Below, piece by piece: positions 12,598 through 13,590 of a DNA stretch of 13,590 bases. The position numbers and the translations under genes are program-made. The stretch is taken from contig CAADVN010000174.1 of NCBI GenBank assembly GCA_900752445.1, positions 1-13,590 on the forward strand. Reading direction: 5' to 3'. Source of the DNA: an uncultured Oscillospiraceae bacterium. Lineage in GTDB: Bacteria; Bacillota; Clostridia; Oscillospirales; Oscillospiraceae. Below the pieces are notes generated by a model. The model was not told where the DNA came from. It saw nothing but the letters and a program-made list of their open reading frames with translations, and did not search any database. How positions within the stretch are numbered: position 1 is the stretch's first letter; the number at the start of each line of letters is the position of its first letter.

Positions 12598-13549
12598 CGT
12601 AACCAGTCCTCACCGTGACGGAGCCGTCCTCGTCCGTCCTGTATATCTCCAGGCCCATTATCTCCAGCCTGCGCAGCGTCTCCTCAGTCGGGTGGCCGTA
12701 GCTGTTCCAGCCCACCGGGATGACCGCCGTCTCCGCCCGCGCGGCCTCCAGCAGCTCGAAGCCCGTCGAATACTTCGAGCCGTGGTGCCCCACGACCAGC
12801 AGTTCAGTGTCGGGCAGTCCCGCCCGCTCCACCAGCCGGCGCTCGACTGCCGTATTCACGTCGCCCATGATGAGCGCGTCAAAGTCGCCCACGCTCGCAA
12901 GCACCACCACGCCGCGCTCGTTTTCGTCCCCGGCCTCGATGGGCTCGAAGAGCGTCAGCTCCAGCTCGCCGAAGCTCAGGCGCACATCGCCGTCCCGGAC
13001 GTAGTTCACCTCGGCGCCGTGCCTTTCCGCGCTCGCAAGTATGCCTTCGAGCATGCCGTCCTCGTCGTCCGTGCCGTAGGGCAGCCAGAGTTCAGCCACA
13101 GCGACCCGGCTCAGCAGCCGCTGCACGCCGTTTGCGTGGTCGGCGTGAAGGTGCGTGAGCACGAGCGCGTCTATGCGCCTGCGCCCGCTGCCCAGCAGGA
13201 ATTCCGAGGCGGTGTCGCCGGCGTTGTCCCAGCTTCCCATGCCGCCGCAGTCTATTAGCACAGCGTTTTCGCCCTGGGTCACGGCGACGCTCTGCCCCTG
13301 CCCGACGTCCAGCACCGTCACCGCGCTCTCGCCCCGGCTCCGTCCCCAGGCCAGGACTATGACAAAAACCAGGGCCAGCACCGAACAAAGCGCCGGAGCC
13401 AGGGGCCGGAATCCGCGTTTTCTGTCCCGGAGCAGCCAGGCCAGGCCGAATTCGGCATACGCCAGCGCCAGCCACCAGGGCACCAGCCTGTCCGCAGTGT
13501 AGACCGCCGAGTACGGCAGGGCGGCCATCCCCCCCCCCACGCAAGGCAC
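12581..13549 (-). CDS. comEC: ComEC/Rec2 competence protein, C-terminal metallo-beta-lactamase part (5' end missing or frameshifted)
   Basis: This 322-residue frame is the end of ComEC, the DNA-uptake channel protein. It keeps two last membrane segments (about 24-40 and 54-68) and the complete beta-lactamase-like domain: LDVGQGQS (80-87), HLHADH (133-138), GD (229-230), GHHGSKYS (254-261) and HPTEETLRRL (286-295). Full ComEC is usually over 600 residues, so the large membrane part is absent. An in-frame TAG (13550-13552) lies just before the first GTG, and a run of ten G on the coding strand (13538-13529) follows it. Either the gene continues beyond the edge and the G run is miscounted, or it is truly broken. 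The first about 10 residues are doubtful. The 17-bp overlap with holA shows normal operon structure at the 3' end. Confidence 0.85.
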   Translation of the reverse strand: MPCVGGGMAALPYSAVYTADRLVPWWLALAYAEFGLAWLLRDRKRGFRPLAPALCSVLALVFVIVLAWGRSRGESAVTVLDVGQGQSVAVTQGENAVLIDCGGMGSWDNAGDTASEFLLGSGRRRIDALVLTHLHADHANGVQRLLSRVAVAELWLPYGTDDEDGMLEGILASAERHGAEVNYVRDGDVRLSFGELELTLFEPIEAGDENERGVVVLASVGDFDALIMGDVNTAVERRLVERAGLPDTELLVVGHHGSKYSTGFELLEAARAETAVIPVGWNSYGHPTEETLRRLEIMGLEIYRTDEDGSVTVRTGYDGKED

Positions 13550-13590
13550 CTAGCGGGCAAACCCAGCCGCCGCGCCGCCGCCCGCCGCCC
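13529..13590. other. Low-complexity GC-rich edge sequence
   Basis: Ten consecutive C (13529-13538) and a final 30 bases made almost only of CCG/CGC units. No complete frame links this edge to the comEC frame without a shift. It may be real comEC coding sequence with a homopolymer error or a poor contig end. Confidence 0.5.

Overview
The window reads as chromosome of a GC-rich, strictly anaerobic member of the Bacillota, probably class Clostridia. The grounds are a 2-oxoacid:ferredoxin oxidoreductase subunit, a low-potential [4Fe-4S]/FMN/FAD ene-reductase, an RNase M5-like TOPRIM protein of the type common in Clostridia, nrdR, strong AGGAGG ribosome binding sites, and frequent TTG/GTG starts. 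This placement is inference, and the genus cannot be named. No rRNA, tRNA, insertion sequence or CRISPR array is visible.

Layout. 1-315 (+) is the C-terminal end of a PorB-like subunit, closed by a bidirectional terminator at 320-340. 359-5274 (-) is a four-gene catabolic or reductive unit transcribed in the order SDR (4489-5274), SDR (3688-4443), FMN/Fe-S/FAD ene-reductase (1708-3663) and MFS transporter (359-1624). A 335-bp divergent control region (5275-5609) separates it from two overlapping PucR/CdaR-type regulators on the + strand (5610-6818 and 6805-8016). The simplest reading is a substrate-responsive module: import of an unsaturated carbonyl compound, C=C reduction by the flavoenzyme, carbonyl/alcohol interconversion by the SDRs, and control by one or both PucR proteins. 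The substrate is unknown. The set resembles the logic of bile-acid, steroid or isoflavone reduction clusters, but it is not a recognisable bai operon.

From 8006 to 10592 (-) lies the order nrdR, GNAT acetyltransferase, DUF3784-like membrane protein, fluoride riboswitch, CLC-F type fluoride/proton antiporter. The riboswitch at 9246-9307 is well supported: P1, P2 and a 6-bp pseudoknot can all be drawn, followed by competing antiterminator and terminator hairpins directly before the antiporter. It starts only a few bases after the stop codon of the upstream gene.

Divergent from nrdR is a small unidentified membrane protein (10738-10977, +). It meets, tail to tail, a tightly overlapped minus-strand housekeeping run comEC (C-terminal part), holA and an RNase M5-like gene. 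The right edge (13529-13590) is low complexity: a run of ten G on the coding strand lies just inside an in-frame stop in comEC, so the truncation may be an assembly or sequencing error at a contig end. The left edge is similarly C-rich.

The points most worth a second look are the fluoride switch and its position in the nrdR transcript, the orphan ene-reductase/double-SDR module with tandem overlapping PucR regulators, and a displaced active-site histidine in the ene-reductase.
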